The position numbers were made by a program, and so were the translations under genes. The notes below the pieces were generated by a model, which was not told the origin of the DNA, made no database searches, and saw nothing but the letters and a program-made list of their open reading frames with translations. Shown here in pieces: positions 13,202-13,534 of a stretch of DNA of 13,534 bases (position 1 is the first letter of the stretch; each line of letters starts with the position of its first letter). The DNA comes from Spirochaetota bacterium. GTDB lineage: Bacteria > Spirochaetota > Spirochaetia > Treponematales > Breznakiellaceae. The stretch spans positions 1 to 13,534 of the forward strand of contig JAEWSV010000174.1 of assembly GCA_023398155.1 (NCBI GenBank), in the 5' to 3' direction.

Positions 13202-13534
13202 ATGAATATCGCCACTTACACCGTCAAACCGAAACTGCCGGCTCCTCTCAAACCGCTGGAGGAGATAGCGCGGAATCTTTGGCTGTCGTGGAATTTCGAC
13301 GCGGTGATGCTCTTCATCCGCCTCGACTACGAGACGTGGCTGCACTCGCAACAAAACCCCGCGCGGATGCTCGGCATGGTCGCGCAAGATCGATTGGACC
13401 GCATGGCGGAAGACGACTCCTACCTCGCGGCGCTGAAAGAAGTCTATGCCCGCTTCCTCCGCTACAAGAAGGGCGCCACGTGGTACAAGGGGAGCCGGAA
13501 GGACGTCGTGGCCTACTTCTCCATGGAATACGGC
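13202..13534 (+). CDS. Alpha-glucan (glycogen/maltodextrin) phosphorylase, N-terminal part only
   Basis: The first 111 residues are visible and the gene runs off the window. The family (GT35) releases glucose-1-phosphate from glycogen or maltodextrins using pyridoxal phosphate. The N-terminus matches the DUF3417 domain that precedes the catalytic part in the bacterial/archaeal short-type phosphorylases: P-L-K-P-L-E-E-I-A-R-N-L-W-L-S-W-N at about 15-31, then N-P-A-R-M-L-G (55-61), R-L-D-R-M-A-E-D (68-75). The visible end VAYFSMEYG (103-111) is the start of the phosphorylase core. The ATG at 13202 is the obvious start, though without a ribosome-binding site. The pyridoxal lysine and the active site lie beyond the window. 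It is separated from the sigma operon by a repeat-rich 260-base gap, so it is likely transcribed on its own. Confidence 0.93.
   Translation, partial: MNIATYTVKPKLPAPLKPLEEIARNLWLSWNFDAVMLFIRLDYETWLHSQQNPARMLGMVAQDRLDRMAEDDSYLAALKEVYARFLRYKKGATWYKGSRKDVVAYFSMEYG

Noticed and set aside
1..13534. Transposases, phage genes, CRISPR, toxin-antitoxin, tRNA or rRNA genes
   Set aside because: Looked for on both strands by translation and pattern; nothing supports any of these here.

Overview
The window is GC-rich, densely coding DNA that looks chromosomal. I infer a free-living or host-associated spirochaete of the Treponema/Spirochaeta type. The basis is the style of the proteins: a polyprenyl synthase fragment with a DDVKNL motif, an orphan FliL-like flagellar protein, a very long acidic-repeat membrane protein and a DUF3417-type glucan phosphorylase. 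This assignment rests on remembered family resemblance and no search was run, so it is moderate only. No tRNA, rRNA, CRISPR array, transposase, phage gene or defence system was seen, and I found no clear new multi-gene system.

Layout, left to right. (1) 1-1057, plus strand: the 3' end of a polyprenyl diphosphate synthase, then a bifunctional nuclease (DUF151) with a UVR tail. (2) 1160-2149, plus: a membrane-anchored LysM/M23 peptidase behind a strong sigma-70-type promoter. It converges on (3) 2163-5042, minus: a 959-residue two-TM protein whose cytoplasmic part contains about 335 residues of Glu/Ala/Val/Leu repeats with long exact DNA repeats. (4) 5219-6505, plus: the GTPase HflX. (5) 6506-7501: a gene-decay zone with the C-terminal remnant of an NAD-dependent epimerase and a HEAT-repeat gene that has lost an internal segment and its frame. 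An apparently intact metallophosphoesterase follows (7515-8246). (6) 8288-10179, minus: a translationally coupled pair, a GlpA-type glycerol-3-phosphate dehydrogenase without its usual C-terminal domain and a SdhB/FrdB-type iron-sulfur protein. (7) 10245-10769, plus: a FliL-like protein, divergent from glpA across overlapping promoters. (8) 10798-11412, minus: an unknown exported protein. (9) 11549-12941, plus: a three-gene operon with ATGA overlaps (small membrane protein, ECF sigma factor, ZAS-type anti-sigma factor). (10) 12942-13201: an intergenic region with a 26-bp tandem repeat and a roughly 149-bp imperfect inverted repeat. (11) 13202-end, plus: the start of an alpha-glucan phosphorylase.

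The items most worth following are the decay zone, the unusual GlpA plus SdhB-type pairing, the internally repeated acidic protein, the large inverted repeat, and a recurring pattern in which a -10-like box lies 6-8 nt before an ATG that has no Shine-Dalgarno sequence (hflX, glpA, the phosphorylase and possibly the FliL-like gene), which suggests leaderless transcripts.
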